Of a stretch of 64,000 nucleotides of DNA, positions 9,636 through 19,534 are shown in pieces (position 1 is the stretch's first letter; each line of letters opens with the position of its first letter). This DNA is from Acinetobacter sp. ANC 3832 (GTDB lineage: Bacteria > Pseudomonadota > Gammaproteobacteria > Pseudomonadales > Moraxellaceae): the NCBI RefSeq assembly GCF_002135415.1, contig NZ_NEGJ01000005.1, positions 186,001 to 250,000 on the forward strand, in the 5' to 3' direction. Under the pieces are notes generated by a model. That model saw only the letters and a program-made list of their open reading frames with translations, made no database searches and was not told where the DNA came from. The position numbers and the translations under genes were made by a program.

Positions 9636-9819
9636 TTTAAAAAGCTAAAAGTTTAAAGAGACATCTTGCATAAATATAAATACCCCCTTTTTATCCTCTC
9701 TTCAAAGAGAAATTAAAAGGCTTTATTGCAAGTAGTCTCTTAAGAAAAATACTCATTTATATTTATTGTTGACCAATAAACCAAACTTTTTTTGATTTTT
9801 AGCATTGTACAAAGCAATA

Positions 9820-9848
9820 AAAAGGCACCTTTTAAAAGGTGCCTTTAA
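9820..9848. terminator. Bidirectional hairpin terminator
   Basis: AAAGGCACCTTT pairs with AAAGGTGCCTTT, a long stem with A/T flanks. It lies between the DUF4282 gene and the convergent YecA-type gene. A second perfect palindrome built on ATCAAATCATTGATTTGAT follows at about 9853-9875. Confidence 0.7.
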
Positions 9849-9917
9849 ATACAATCAAATCATTGATTTGATTGGTAGAACATGAGCCACGATATAATCG
9901 CGACTCATGATGTAACA

Positions 9918-10442
9918 TTACGCTGGCGTATGGTACATCAAATAAAGTTCATTTAAATTTTCTGGAATTTCTTCCGCAATCTCATCCATTAACTGACCAT
10001 TGCGACGGAAAGATTCCATTTGTGGGTCTTCATCATCCACACCACTAAAGACCATCATTGGTAAAGTTAGATCAACAACCTGATCTTCATACTCTGGTGC
10101 AAACCAAGCTTCTTCGTTGAGGAACATCGCGTCTACAAAACCAACGCTCCAGTCGCCTAAACTTGACTCTACGTCAGCTTCTTCAATCTCAAAAGGAAAC
10201 GCAATTCCTTCTTCGTTGGCCAAGTTTTGACGAAGTGCTTCTAACCAAGCTTGAACTTGAGTAATAATTTCAGCTGGAACTTTCTTCTGGTTATTATCAA
10301 ATAGCTCATCAAGCCATTTATCAAACTTAGGACCAACAGCAGTTGCACATAAGAAACCATGAGTTGCTGCGAAATCCAGACCATACTCATTTTGGTCGCC
10401 ATCTAGATAGTCACTCAACTGGTCTAAATTTAAAGCACTCAT
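9918..10442 (-). CDS. YecA/UPF0149 family protein
   Basis: A 174-residue, very acidic soluble protein of the UPF0149 (YgfB/YecA-like) family. The N-terminal pattern LNLDQLSDYLD...FAATHGFLCATAVGP is the family signature, and the central WSVGFVDAMFL is also typical. There is no C-terminal SEC-C zinc motif, so it is the short YgfB-like form. Function in Acinetobacter is not established. It lies just downstream of the small acidic protein gene at 10520-10729 on the same strand. Confidence 0.8.
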   Translation of the reverse strand: MSALNLDQLSDYLDGDQNEYGLDFAATHGFLCATAVGPKFDKWLDELFDNNQKKVPAEIITQVQAWLEALRQNLANEEGIAFPFEIEEADVESSLGDWSVGFVDAMFLNEEAWFAPEYEDQVVDLTLPMMVFSGVDDEDPQMESFRRNGQLMDEIAEEIPENLNELYLMYHTPA

Positions 10443-10519
10443 TTTGATTCCAACATAACTTAATTAGGGGTGTAGCATAGCATTCCTAGGGATATGAGTC
10501 ATGCTATGCCTGATATGAT

Positions 10520-10729
10520 TTATTCGTCTTCGTCGTCAAAATCATCGTCATCATCAAGATCATAATCAAAATCTTTTAATTCTCGATCTAAACGGCGTTG
10601 AGCCAGTAAGTCATCAATCAGACGGCGCTTTTCTAACGACTCTTTTGCGCTAATTTTGCTTGATGACTCATCAAAACTAACTTCATCATCACCGTAGCTA
10701 TCATCTAGTTCAAAATCTGTAGAAGACAC
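10520..10729 (-). CDS. Small acidic protein, PA3496-like
   Basis: A 69-residue protein with an Asp/Glu-rich start, a basic helix in the middle (ESLEKRRLIDDLLAQRRLDRELKDF, about residues 30-54) and a very acidic tail of Asp/Glu. The central helix resembles the PA3496 family of small putative envelope-integrity proteins, but the match is by eye only. It is 77 bases upstream of the YecA-like gene, with an 8-bp inverted repeat (GCATAGCA/TGCTATGC) between them. Confidence 0.6.
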   Translation of the reverse strand: MSSTDFELDDSYGDDEVSFDESSSKISAKESLEKRRLIDDLLAQRRLDRELKDFDYDLDDDDDFDDEDE

Positions 10730-10849
10730 TAAAACTACCTCAAAGTGAAAAAATGTGAATGGGTCTAGGCGCTATTTATCTCTCTTCTGAGACCTTGTCA
10801 AGTTTTATGTATTTATTTTTTAATTTTAATGTGAATTAGGGCTTTTTTT

Positions 10850-10876
10850 TTGTTTAATTTTATGGCATGGTATAAT
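10850..10876 (+). promoter_or_regulatory. Putative rpoD promoter
   Basis: An extended -10 (TGGTATAAT, -10 hexamer at 10871-10876) lies about 235 bases before the rpoD ATG. A weak TTGTTT is found 15 bases further up. The long untranslated leader carries no obvious gene. Confidence 0.5.
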
Positions 10877-11110
10877 CCACCTTACGTCCTTCTATTTGAT
10901 GATAGATTTTAAATAGGAATACGCTAGGGCTGAACTTGAAAACAACAACTTCATCCCCCATTTATTATTTCACTGAAACCAAATTTTAATATTTTATCAG
11001 ACGATATTTTCTCTGATGAAATCGATAAGCTATGCATGAATAGATATGTCTAGCTGGTCGACTATTGCACGGTTTTTTACTGCCACAGATTCAACGAGAA
11101 GAGAGCAAAG

Positions 11111-13003
11111 ATGAGCGATATACATTCCCCTACTTCACAAGTAGCGGCTCTGATTAGCCGAGGCAAAGAACAAGGTTACTTAACCTACGCTGAGGTTAAC
11201 GATCATCTCCCAGCCTCAATCACAGAAAGCGAACAGATTGAAGACATCATTCAAATGCTTCAAGACGTTGGTATTCCTGTGCACGAACGTGCGCCTGAAT
11301 CTGATGATACGATGTTCGAAGGTAATAACGAAACCACGGATGAAGTTGCAGAAGAAGAAGCCGCTGCAGTACTTGCTTCTGTAGAAAATGAACCTGGTCG
11401 TACGACTGACCCAGTACGTATGTATATGCGTGAAATGGGTACAGTTGAGCTTTTGACACGTGAAGGCGAAATTAGTATTGCCAAACGTATCGAAGAAGGT
11501 ATTCGAGATGTATTGCATTCAATTTCATATTGGCCAAATGCAGTAGAAGTTGTACTACAAGAATATAAAGATTATGAAGGTGGCGAACGTCGCTTAGCCG
11601 ATATTCTTTCTGGTTATTTAGATCCTGAATCTGATGAAGTTATTCCAGAAGTTTTGGAAGAAGAAGTTGAAGAAGTTGAAGAAGACGATTCAAAATCAGC
11701 AAAACCAGCAAAAGATGTCAAAGTTGATGAAGATGACGAAGAAGAAGAAGCTGAAACTACTGATGACGATTCTGAAGGCGAATCTGGTCCAGATCCAGAA
11801 ATTGCCAAAGCACGTTTTGACGAATTAGCAGCGGTTTGGAAAGCAGCGAAAGAAAGTATTGCGAAGCATGGTCGTGATAGCAACGAATCTGCAGAAGCAA
11901 TGGAAGCACTTGCAACTGTATTTATGATGTTTAAATTTACGCCACGTTTATTTGAAATCATTTCAGAAATGATTCGTAGTACACATGAAAGTATTCGTAC
12001 ATCTGAACGTGAAGTGATGCGTTATGCAGTTCGTCGTGGCCGTATGGATCGCACACAATTCCGTACATCATTCCCTGGTCACGAATCAAACTTTGCTTGG
12101 TTAGATGATCAAATTGCAAAAGCACCAAATGAGCTAAAAAATTACTTAGAAAAAGTTCGTCCGGATGTATTGGCATTCCAACAAAAGATTGCTGACATCG
12201 AAGCTGACTTAGGTCTAAGCGTTAAAGATATTAAAGACATTTCTAAACGTATGGCGATTGGTGAAGCGAAAGCGCGTCGTGCGAAAAAAGAAATGGTTGA
12301 AGCTAACTTACGTTTGGTTATTTCAATTGCGAAAAAATATACCAACCGTGGTCTGCAATTCCTCGATTTGATTCAGGAAGGTAATATCGGTTTGATGAAA
12401 GCCGTAGACAAGTTTGAATACCGTCGTGGTTATAAATTCTCGACTTATGCAACTTGGTGGATTCGTCAGGCAATTACGCGTTCAATTGCCGATCAAGCAC
12501 GTACCATTCGTATTCCAGTACACATGATCGAAACCATTAACAAGATTAACCGTGTATCGCGTCAACTTCTTCAAGAAATGGGTCGTGAGCCTACTCCTGA
12601 AGAACTGGGTGAACGTTTGGAGATGGATGAAGTTAAAGTTCGTAAAGTCCTCAAAATTGCCAAAGAACCGATTTCTATGGAAACGCCAATTGGTGATGAT
12701 GAAGATTCGCATCTTGGTGACTTTATTGAAGATGGCAACATCACTTCACCTATTGATGCAGCAACATCAGAAGGCTTGAAAGAAGCAACACGTGAAGTTC
12801 TAGAGAACTTAACTGAACGTGAAGCAAAAGTATTGAAAATGCGTTTTGGTATTGACATGCCAACGGATCATACTTTGGAAGAAGTGGGTAAACAGTTTGA
12901 TGTAACACGTGAACGTATTCGTCAGATTGAAGCGAAAGCATTACGTAAACTTCGCCACCCTTCTCGTTCTGAACACTTACGTTCATTCCTAGAAAACGAT
13001 TAA
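11111..13003 (+). CDS. rpoD: RNA polymerase primary sigma factor (sigma-70)
   Basis: The housekeeping sigma factor, 630 residues (E. coli 613). Domain order: region 1.1 (1-80), region 1.2 ([18 protein letters not shown], about 97), a non-conserved insert with a highly acidic stretch of Glu/Asp (about 178-222), region 2 ([36 protein letters not shown], about 395-470), region 3, and region 4.2 with the helix-turn-helix [20 protein letters not shown]. It ends with SEHLRSFL. The gene stands alone with a long leader, ATG preceded by GAGAAGAGAG. Identification is certain. Confidence 0.99.
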   Translation: MSDIHSPTSQVAALISRGKEQGYLTYAEVNDHLPASITESEQIEDIIQMLQDVGIPVHERAPESDDTMFEGNNETTDEVAEEEAAAVLASVENEPGRTTDPVRMYMREMGTVELLTREGEISIAKRIEEGIRDVLHSISYWPNAVEVVLQEYKDYEGGERRLADILSGYLDPESDEVIPEVLEEEVEEVEEDDSKSAKPAKDVKVDEDDEEEEAETTDDDSEGESGPDPEIAKARFDELAAVWKAAKESIAKHGRDSNESAEAMEALATVFMMFKFTPRLFEIISEMIRSTHESIRTSEREVMRYAVRRGRMDRTQFRTSFPGHESNFAWLDDQIAKAPNELKNYLEKVRPDVLAFQQKIADIEADLGLSVKDIKDISKRMAIGEAKARRAKKEMVEANLRLVISIAKKYTNRGLQFLDLIQEGNIGLMKAVDKFEYRRGYKFSTYATWWIRQAITRSIADQARTIRIPVHMIETINKINRVSRQLLQEMGREPTPEELGERLEMDEVKVRKVLKIAKEPISMETPIGDDEDSHLGDFIEDGNITSPIDAATSEGLKEATREVLENLTEREAKVLKMRFGIDMPTDHTLEEVGKQFDVTRERIRQIEAKALRKLRHPSRSEHLRSFLEND

Positions 13004-13073
13004 TCTTAGTGATGTAAATGGGTGCTTGAAATTGCACTAAGCATCCCCATTTATATTGTTAATAGATAATACA

Positions 13074-13098
13074 ACGCCTGCACTTATGCAGGCGTTTG
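13074..13098 (+). terminator. Terminator-like hairpin after rpoD
   Basis: ACGCCTGCA pairs with TGCAGGCGT, a 9-bp stem, followed by TTGATAT. The T-run is short, so read-through into the next gene is possible. Confidence 0.6.
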
Positions 13099-13116
13099 AT
13101 ATAAAGGGGACATACG

Positions 13117-13410
13117 ATGACTATGTTAGACCGCACACCATCACGCGAACTTCAGGAAGATCTTTGGGTTTTTCCAATGGACTACCCAATCAAATTGATT
13201 GGTATCGCAGGCGAAGATTTACATCTTGCTGTTGTTGAAATATTAGTGAAACATTTTCCAGAATTTGATGGTAAAAGCATAAAAGTTCAACCATCAAGCT
13301 CAGGTAAATATCACTCTTTAACTGCACAACTTGTATTTCAAGAACTTGAACAAGTTCATGCACTTTATGCAGATTTAGCAGCATGTCCATTGATTAAGAC
13401 TGCGCTTTAA
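13117..13410 (+). CDS. DUF493 (YbeD-like) protein
   Basis: 97 residues of the DUF493 family, whose E. coli member YbeD lies near lipB. The recognisable core is WVFPMDYPIKLIG followed by KVQPSSSGKYHSLTAQL, an ACT-like alpha/beta fold. The ATG follows AAAGGGGAC. In this genome lipB is 1.2 kb downstream with a CDGSH gene in between, so the old YbeD-LipB association is loosely kept. The exact role is not established. Confidence 0.85.
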   Translation: MTMLDRTPSRELQEDLWVFPMDYPIKLIGIAGEDLHLAVVEILVKHFPEFDGKSIKVQPSSSGKYHSLTAQLVFQELEQVHALYADLAACPLIKTAL

Positions 13411-13426
13411 TCTAAAAATTCCTTTA

Positions 13427-13453
13427 AAAAAACACGCTTAAAAGCGTGTTTTT
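13427..13453. terminator. Terminator between the DUF493 and CDGSH genes
   Basis: AAACACGCTT pairs with AAGCGTGTTT, with seven A on one side and seven T on the other, suiting both convergent genes. Confidence 0.85.
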
Positions 13454-13483
13454 TTATTTCGGAATCTGAGCATAAAATACTGG

Positions 13484-14218
13484 CTAAGATCGCATGCCAT
13501 CTTTATATTTCACCGACGCATGTGAACCATCACAAAACGGCTTATTTGAAGATTGTCCACAACGGCATAAAGCTTGGCGATTACGGATTTCATAAGATTC
13601 ACCTGATGCACTTTCAATACGCACACCACCCCGAACCATTAGAGGACCGCTACAGCCTTCCGCAGGATCTTCAATAGGGTAAATACCTGCTTCTTCTACA
13701 TTTTCAATTGGCTGTTGAGTCTCACGATCAAAGACCAATAAACGTCCACCTGCACATGCATGCACCATAAACTCAGTCAGTTTTTCATGTTCCGCACCAG
13801 ATTTTTTAACTTCCCCCCATACCTGTTCACCGTTATCGCAAAACCTTGAAAAAGCACAATAATGTTCATTGTCAGTCAAAATTCGAGTTGGACCATCAAT
13901 TTCTTGTGATCCCTCAAGTAAAGGTTGAAAACTTGCGGCTTCATCCAAATTCACATGGGCTTTAGTATGTGAGCCATCACAAAATGGCGCATTTTTACTG
14001 TGTCCACAGCGACAAAGATACATTGAGTCTTTGCTTTCAAAACTTTTCCCACTCGCGTACTTTCCTGAGTTACCCGACTCATTTTGTTCAATAATAACTT
14101 GTAAGAGTTTCGGTGAGCCATGTACTAAATATGGACCACCTTGGATCACTTGGATAAAAATATTTTCAGGTGCTACCGTTGAACCCACTTGAATAATATA
14201 TTTGGTTTTATTTGTCAT
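13484..14218 (-). CDS. CDGSH iron-sulfur protein, two CDGSH motifs
   Basis: 244 residues with two copies of the [2Fe-2S] CDGSH motif: CRCGHSKNAPFCDGSH at about 69-84 and CRCGQSSNKPFCDGSH at about 216-231, each with the three-Cys one-His ligand set. Between them lies a region with conserved cysteines (HYCAFSRFCDNGEQVW; HACAGGRLLVFDRE) of the type called DUF1271 or mono-cluster iron-binding. It is a soluble redox or cluster-transfer protein; no substrate is known. The start has the usual ATG and no signal peptide. It is the only gene on this strand between rpoD and the flavodoxin-like gene. Confidence 0.88.
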   Translation of the reverse strand: MTNKTKYIIQVGSTVAPENIFIQVIQGGPYLVHGSPKLLQVIIEQNESGNSGKYASGKSFESKDSMYLCRCGHSKNAPFCDGSHTKAHVNLDEAASFQPLLEGSQEIDGPTRILTDNEHYCAFSRFCDNGEQVWGEVKKSGAEHEKLTEFMVHACAGGRLLVFDRETQQPIENVEEAGIYPIEDPAEGCSGPLMVRGGVRIESASGESYEIRNRQALCRCGQSSNKPFCDGSHASVKYKDGMRS

Positions 14219-14645
14219 ATTGGGCTATTCCTTTATATTTTTCTTCTCAGATGAATAAAGTTTGGCTAAAACAAATTACTTCTCACTTAGTATTTTACAT
14301 CGACCTTTTAGTTCTCTATTCAGCAAAGAAAAATAAAAACAGTGGAAACACTGATGCAAAACTCCTACTGCTTAAGCATCCCATTCATTATCTGCTTTAA
14401 ATAATTGTTTTTGTAATAAATGAATAAGATTATCATTTGGATAATTACATAAGCTCAAAAAGCATTTCATTGTTTTTGTTCACTTATAAAGGTTATTTTT
14501 CGATTTGCATTGATCGTGCATTTGTATACATTTCTTATCTTTTTGAATTTTTTTTTAAATATGCTCCGCAAAGGAACCCCCCTATTTGACCTGATTTTCT
14601 TTATAATTGAAGCTCTATTCTTGATTATAAAAGGACGCATAGCCT
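14219..14645. other. 427-bp intergenic region before lipB
   Basis: AT-rich, and it must hold the promoters of the divergent CDGSH and lipB genes. No RNA gene or repeat is visible. An open frame at 14212-14400 has no ribosome site and no protein-like composition, and was left out. Confidence 0.5.
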
Positions 14646-15305
14646 GTGAATGATGCTGTTCTAAAACCCGTATTAATCATTCGTCAATACAATGAAAATA
14701 CGCCTTATAGCGAACGTTTTCAGGAAATGAAAAGTTACACGGAGCAACGGGATGAATATTCAGAAGATCAACTTTGGATTTTACAACATCCTGATGTTTT
14801 AACGCAGGGACAAGCTGGTAAACCTGAACACATCCTCATTCCCACAAATATTCCTGTGGTGCAATCTGACCGTGGTGGTCAAGTCACATGGCATGGTCCA
14901 GGGCAAATGGTGATTTATTTCATGTTAGATTTAAATCGCTTGAAATGGAATGTTCGCACACTGGTTACATTTGCAGAAAATCTGATGATAGATTTGCTGA
15001 AAAAATATAATATTGAAGCCTATGCCAAAGCAGATGCACCGGGTGTTTATGTCAATGAACGCAAAATTGGTTCTTTGGGCTTTAAAATTCGAAAAGGTCG
15101 TAGCTATCACGGCTTAGCATTAAATATCGATTGTGACTTAACAGGTTTCCATACGATTAATCCTTGTGGTTATGCAGGCTTGGAAATGATACGGTTATGT
15201 GATCTTATGCAGACCTATCCTCAATACCCACAGTTATGTGTTGATGTGATTAAATATTTCAACAACAGCGGTTACTTTAGTGACGTTAAAGTCATTCCTC
15301 AATAA
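14646..15305 (+). CDS. lipB: Octanoyl-ACP:protein octanoyltransferase
   Basis: Transfers octanoate from acyl-carrier protein to lipoyl domains, the first step of lipoate synthesis. 219 residues. Motifs: [39 protein letters not shown] with the active-site lysine, YHGLALNI, and [13 protein letters not shown] with the catalytic cysteine. The start is GTG at 14646, behind AAAAGGACG; the ATG four bases later is out of frame. lipA is not next to it. Confidence 0.96.
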   Translation: MNDAVLKPVLIIRQYNENTPYSERFQEMKSYTEQRDEYSEDQLWILQHPDVLTQGQAGKPEHILIPTNIPVVQSDRGGQVTWHGPGQMVIYFMLDLNRLKWNVRTLVTFAENLMIDLLKKYNIEAYAKADAPGVYVNERKIGSLGFKIRKGRSYHGLALNIDCDLTGFHTINPCGYAGLEMIRLCDLMQTYPQYPQLCVDVIKYFNNSGYFSDVKVIPQ

Positions 15306-15384
15306 ATGACTTTCTTTTTACAGTAAAACAAATTAGAGTAATTACTCTAAAACATAAATAAAATTTTATTAAAGGGATAAGCGA

Positions 15385-15918
15385 GTGATTTCAACCAAAT
15401 CCGTAAAGCCCGCTTTAGAACAAGCTTATGTCAAACTCATGATGGATGTGATTGGCAGAGGTTTAGTTATGGCGAGTCAAGTCGATGATGAAATTAAACA
15501 TGAAGTGTCTAAGTTCCCTGTTGGTTTTACTTTATCGATGAAAGTATTTCCGAATGGCTCTGCTTTTATTGCCAAAGTAAATGCCAAACATAATTTAGAA
15601 CTCGTTCAATCTTTACAAGATAAACCAGATTTAACGGTTACCTTCAAACATTTACATCATGCATTTTTAGTTTTTTCTTTCCAGGAAAGTACTGCACAAG
15701 CCTTTGCCAATGACCGTATGATTGCAGATGGCGATTTAAGCTATGCCATTCGTTTAGTACGTTGTCTGAATAAAATGGAAGCTCTGATTCTGCCGAAACT
15801 TGTCGCAGAAATGGCAGTGAAAGAGTATCCACAGGGATTAACTTTAAAAGAAAAATTAACAGGCGCTGCAAATATTTATTTAAAAGTCGCTCAATCATAT
15901 TTAAAAGGGAGTGTATAA
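15385..15918 (+). CDS. SCP2 sterol-binding-like protein
   Basis: 177 residues resembling SCP2-type lipid-binding domains: FTLSMKVFPNGSAFIAKV followed by DLTVTFKHLHHAFLVFSFQES and a long amphipathic helix. It is probably a small lipid- or acyl-CoA-binding protein. The start is GTG at 15385 behind AAAGGGATAA. The alcohol dehydrogenase gene begins five bases after its stop, so both are almost certainly one operon and may act on the same lipid-derived substrate; this is inference. The family call is from pattern only. Confidence 0.65.
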   Translation: MISTKSVKPALEQAYVKLMMDVIGRGLVMASQVDDEIKHEVSKFPVGFTLSMKVFPNGSAFIAKVNAKHNLELVQSLQDKPDLTVTFKHLHHAFLVFSFQESTAQAFANDRMIADGDLSYAIRLVRCLNKMEALILPKLVAEMAVKEYPQGLTLKEKLTGAANIYLKVAQSYLKGSV

Positions 15919-15923
15919 AACCC

Positions 15924-17108
15924 ATGGCTAAACCATATTACGAATTTTTTTGCCCTGTTAAAGTGATTGCTGGACATGCAGCCTTAGAACATATTCCTTT
16001 TGAACTTGCGTCTTTAGGTTCAAAGCGCCCAATGATTATTACTGATAAAGGTGTCCGTACCAATAATTTACTTGCGCCGATTGAAGCTTCTTTTGAATCT
16101 ACAGATGTGGTGATTGGCTTTATTTTTGATGATGTTCCACCCGATTCAAGTTTAGAAACAGTTCGTGCTGCTGCACAGGCATATCGCGCCAACAATTGTG
16201 ATGCCATTATTGCCATTGGCGGTGGTTCAGTGATTGATACGTCAAAAGCGACCAATATTTTGGTCAGCGAAGGTGGCGATGACTTATTGAAATATTCAGG
16301 TGCACATAATTTACCACGCCCATTGAAACCTTTTTTTGTGATTCCAACCACATCAGGTACGGGTTCAGAAGTGACGATGGCTGCGGTAATCTCTGATAAC
16401 CAGCGTCATGTGAAAATTCCTTTTGCTTCAAATTATTTAATGCCTCATGCAGCAATTCTTGATCCGCGTATGACGCAAACATTGCCACCGCATTTAACCG
16501 CTATGACCGCAATGGATGCGATGACGCATGCAGTTGAAGCCTACACTTGTATGGCAGCCAATCCAATTTCAGATGCTTATGCAACTGCAGCAATTAAAAA
16601 AGTCAGCCAATATTTATTTACTGTTCTAGACAACCCAACGGATGCGGAAGGTCGTTTAGAATTGGCTCAAGCATCGACAATGGCAGGTATTGCATTCTCG
16701 AATGCAATGGTCGGTCTGGTTCACTCACTTGGTCATGCGTTAGGTGCAGTTGCACATTTACCTCATGGTCTATGTATGAACTTATTCCTTCCTTATGTAT
16801 TGGAATACAATAAAGAAGTGAATGGCGATAAAATTGCAGATTTGTTACTTCCATTAGCAGGTCCAGATATTTACTCGCAAACCCCTGCTAATCAGCGTGC
16901 TGATAAAGCCATTTCAATGTTAAATACCATGCGTGATCGTTTGTATGCTTTGACCAAATTACCACGCACGTTAAGTGAAACGGGTAAAGTAAGCAAAGAG
17001 CAATTAGATGATGTTGCTGAAAAAGCATTGAATGATGGCTCAATTATTTTCAATCCGAAAGAAGCATCATTTAAAGATTTAAGAGCCATTTTAGAAAAAG
17101 CTTGGTAA
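15924..17108 (+). CDS. Iron-containing alcohol dehydrogenase
   Basis: 394 residues of the group III, iron-dependent alcohol dehydrogenases. The nucleotide-binding loop AIGGGSVIDTSKA is at about 93-105; the metal-binding segments are TAMDAMTHAVEAY (about 195) and GLVHSLGHALGAVAHLPHG (about 266-284) with the expected histidines. The substrate is not predictable. It is translated from the ATG at 15924, seven bases or so after AAAAGGGAG. It forms an operon with the SCP2-like gene and is followed by a terminator. Confidence 0.9.
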   Translation: MAKPYYEFFCPVKVIAGHAALEHIPFELASLGSKRPMIITDKGVRTNNLLAPIEASFESTDVVIGFIFDDVPPDSSLETVRAAAQAYRANNCDAIIAIGGGSVIDTSKATNILVSEGGDDLLKYSGAHNLPRPLKPFFVIPTTSGTGSEVTMAAVISDNQRHVKIPFASNYLMPHAAILDPRMTQTLPPHLTAMTAMDAMTHAVEAYTCMAANPISDAYATAAIKKVSQYLFTVLDNPTDAEGRLELAQASTMAGIAFSNAMVGLVHSLGHALGAVAHLPHGLCMNLFLPYVLEYNKEVNGDKIADLLLPLAGPDIYSQTPANQRADKAISMLNTMRDRLYALTKLPRTLSETGKVSKEQLDDVAEKALNDGSIIFNPKEASFKDLRAILEKAW

Positions 17109-17140
17109 TTGCTGAAAAATAAGCCAATATAGTTCAAATA

Positions 17141-17172
17141 GAGCCTGATGTTTATACGAACATCGGGCTTTT
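17141..17172 (+). terminator. Terminator after the alcohol dehydrogenase gene
   Basis: AGCCTGATGTT pairs with AACATCGGGCT (one G-T pair), followed by four T. Confidence 0.85.
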
Positions 17173-17302
17173 ATCATGCAGAATACATTGTGATTTAGTT
17201 TTTTACCCCTATCTGCTAATTTTTGCTCAAAAGCCAACAAATTGATTGGCATAAAGCATCATTTTAGAGTAGATTGGCGCACTTTTGTTTTATCCATAGG
17301 GG

Positions 17303-17325
17303 GGATCGTTCGTCTCAAACGATCC
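17303..17325 (+). promoter_or_regulatory. Leader hairpin before the permease gene
   Basis: GGATCGTT (17303-17310) and AACGATCC (17318-17325) form a perfect 8-bp stem, 47 bases before the TTG start and preceded by a run of six G. There is no T-run, so it is not an ordinary terminator. It may tune translation or mRNA stability; the role is not known. Confidence 0.4.
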
Positions 17326-17372
17326 TTATAAACATGACTGATCCTTGATCAACGATTAAGAGGAAACCGCCG

Positions 17373-18758
17373 TTGACAAATATCTCTGGGACCCAATCCA
17401 CAGCGAAACTGAAAAAAAATCTTGTGCTGTGGCATATTATCGTTATCGGGTTGGCGTATATTCAGCCATTAACCTTATTTGATACTTTTGGTCTTGTATC
17501 AGACGGAAGTCAAGGTCATGTACCGACCTCATACATATTTGCATTAGTTGCAATTCTTTTAACTTCAATTAGTTATGGGCACATGATTAAGCGTTACCCG
17601 TCTTCTGGTTCTGCTTATACCTATGCACAAAAATCGATCCACCCCAATGTCGGCTTTATGGTTGGTTGGTCTTCATGGTTAGATTACTTATTGTCGCCTC
17701 TGGTCAATATCATTCTTGCTGATATTTATTTAAGAGCATTATTTCCAGGTGTAAATAACTGGATTTGGGTGATTGGTTTAACTGCCATTATGACGGTAAT
17801 CAATTTATTTGGTTCACGTTTTGTCGCGCGCTTTAACAGCACAATTGTCATCATTCAATTGGGTGTCATTTTTTACTTCGTTTATCAGGTCTATACGCTG
17901 CTCACTCAAGGTACATATGCCGATGGTACGCTGAATCCTGACAAAGCTGAATTATGGTCACTTGCGCCATTCTGGAATGATTTAACTTCTGTTGGTGCAT
18001 TAATTGGTGGTGCGACCATTCTTTGCTTCTCTTTTACCGGTTTTGATGCACTGTCATCACTAGCTGAAGAAACTAAAGATGCTGAAAAAACACTCCCAAA
18101 AGCAATTTTTGCAACAGCATTAATCGCAGGGATTATCTTTATTGTCAGCACGTATTTCATTCAATTGTTTTTCCCAAGTGACCCGAATATATATTTCAAA
18201 CCGCTTGATGAATCACAACCTGTAATGGTTGCGGCAGTTGGTAGCATTGCATTTAAAACCATGGTTTTATATTTTGCAGTGGTTGCTGTAATGGCATCAG
18301 GTATTTCAGCACATGCAGGTGTTTCACGCTTAATGTATGTGATGGGTCGTGATGGCGTGATCAATAAGAAAATCTTTGGTCATATCAGCCCGAAACTACA
18401 TACACCGACTTACAATATTTTAATTGTAGGTGTGGTCGCACTCTCTGCAGGCTTCCTCGATCTTGAGCATATTGTTAACCTCATCAGCTTTGGTGCTTTA
18501 ACTGCATTCAGTTTTGTCAATTTTTCAGTGATTTCACGTTATGCATTACGTGATGGCAGAACCAAAACGTTTAAAGAAATTTTCAATTACGTCATTATTC
18601 CTACACTCGGCTTTGCCAGTGTATTTCTAATGTGGCTTGAAATTGATGAAATGGCACTTAAAATTGGTTTAGCTTGGGCTGTGATTGGTGTCGCTTATCT
18701 TGCCTATAAAACCCGTGGCTTCCGCTACCCTGCTCCGCAACACAACGAGCATGAATAA
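17373..18758 (+). CDS. APC-superfamily amino acid/polyamine permease
   Basis: 461 residues with about 12 membrane spans, of the amino acid-polyamine-organocation superfamily. The first span contains WHIIVIGLAYIQPLTLFDTFG, span 2 onward GSAYTYAQ, and span 6 the conserved FSFTGFDALSSLAEE. The layout resembles putrescine or amino-acid importers; the substrate cannot be read from the sequence. The start is TTG at 17373 with a strong ribosome site (TTAAGAGGAAA), and this choice gives the expected short cytoplasmic N-terminus. Confidence 0.85.
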   Translation: MTNISGTQSTAKLKKNLVLWHIIVIGLAYIQPLTLFDTFGLVSDGSQGHVPTSYIFALVAILLTSISYGHMIKRYPSSGSAYTYAQKSIHPNVGFMVGWSSWLDYLLSPLVNIILADIYLRALFPGVNNWIWVIGLTAIMTVINLFGSRFVARFNSTIVIIQLGVIFYFVYQVYTLLTQGTYADGTLNPDKAELWSLAPFWNDLTSVGALIGGATILCFSFTGFDALSSLAEETKDAEKTLPKAIFATALIAGIIFIVSTYFIQLFFPSDPNIYFKPLDESQPVMVAAVGSIAFKTMVLYFAVVAVMASGISAHAGVSRLMYVMGRDGVINKKIFGHISPKLHTPTYNILIVGVVALSAGFLDLEHIVNLISFGALTAFSFVNFSVISRYALRDGRTKTFKEIFNYVIIPTLGFASVFLMWLEIDEMALKIGLAWAVIGVAYLAYKTRGFRYPAPQHNEHE

Positions 18759-18784
18759 ATAATTTCTTAATTTCTTCCAAAAGA

Positions 18785-18808
18785 AAGGCGCTTAATACGC
18801 CTTTTTTT
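18785..18808 (+). terminator. Terminator after the permease gene
   Basis: AAGGCG pairs with CGCCTT around CTTAATA, followed by a run of T. Confidence 0.8.
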
Positions 18809-18840
18809 CATTTAAATCCTAAATAATTGCTCAACAAAAA

Positions 18841-19404
18841 TTATTTTGCATTAAATTTATTTGTGATTTGCTGAATACGTTTTGCATAAGCTTTGACTGT
18901 ATCCAAACCACCTTGTGGAATTTCATTCACAGAAGCATCCGCAGGGCTTTGTACCATCGCCCCACCGAAGCTTCCCATGTAATTGATGTCATTATGTGTC
19001 GCTGCTTTGGTGTTTGACGGCATCAAACCTAGGCTCACCCAAAGACCACCATGCTGTGCAGCAAGTGCCTGCATCTGAAGAATAGTCATCTGCTTATCTC
19101 CATTCATACTCCCACTGTTGGTAAATCCACCAAAAATTTTATCTTGCCATGTTCGGTTAAACCATCGTTTAGATGAATCATCCGCAAATCTTTTAAATTG
19201 CCAAGGTGTTGCCGCCATATAAGTAGGTGCACCGAATACGATTGCATCCGATTGATCTAAAGTTTGCCAATCTTGCTCACTCACTAAACCTTCTTGATCT
19301 ACAGCAATTAAATTTGCCTGAATTTCATGAGCGAATGCCTCTGCAATCACTTTAGTGTGACCATAGCCAGAATAATAAACGACGGAGATATTAGAATTAG
19401 ACAT
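18841..19404 (-). CDS. Flavodoxin-like (WrbA-type) FMN protein
   Basis: 187 residues with a flavodoxin fold: the phosphate-binding loop VVYYSGYGHTKVIAEAFA at residues about 8-25 and the flavin-contacting GAPTYMAATPWQFKRFAD and GGFTNSGSMNGDKQ. It is probably an NAD(P)H-quinone or nitro-type flavin reductase. It lies divergent from an HxlR regulator across a 130-base region containing a perfect 18-bp palindrome; HxlR regulators very often control a neighbouring oxidoreductase in response to electrophiles, so this is its likely target. Confidence 0.85.
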   Translation of the reverse strand: MSNSNISVVYYSGYGHTKVIAEAFAHEIQANLIAVDQEGLVSEQDWQTLDQSDAIVFGAPTYMAATPWQFKRFADDSSKRWFNRTWQDKIFGGFTNSGSMNGDKQMTILQMQALAAQHGGLWVSLGLMPSNTKAATHNDINYMGSFGGAMVQSPADASVNEIPQGGLDTVKAYAKRIQQITNKFNAK

Positions 19405-19465
19405 GTATGTTGCTCATTTATTGGAATACGATTTAATAATATATTTTTGAAACTAGATGTCAATT

Positions 19466-19483
19466 AGTTACCAATTGGTAACT
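19466..19483. promoter_or_regulatory. 18-bp perfect palindrome, probable HxlR operator
   Basis: AGTTACCAATTGGTAACT is a perfect palindrome in the 130-base divergent region between the flavodoxin-like and HxlR genes. A single site here can regulate both promoters. Confidence 0.65.
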
Positions 19484-19534
19484 ATATGCTATTATCAATG
19501 ATCAGGCTTATTATTTTGTTGAAAGAATGTATTT

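Noticed and set aside
11614..11961. Ser-rich ORF on the minus strand inside rpoD
   Set aside because: Arises from the acidic Glu/Asp codon run of the sigma factor read backwards.
14212..14400. 62-codon ORF before lipB
   Set aside because: No ribosome site, overlaps the CDGSH start, and has random composition.
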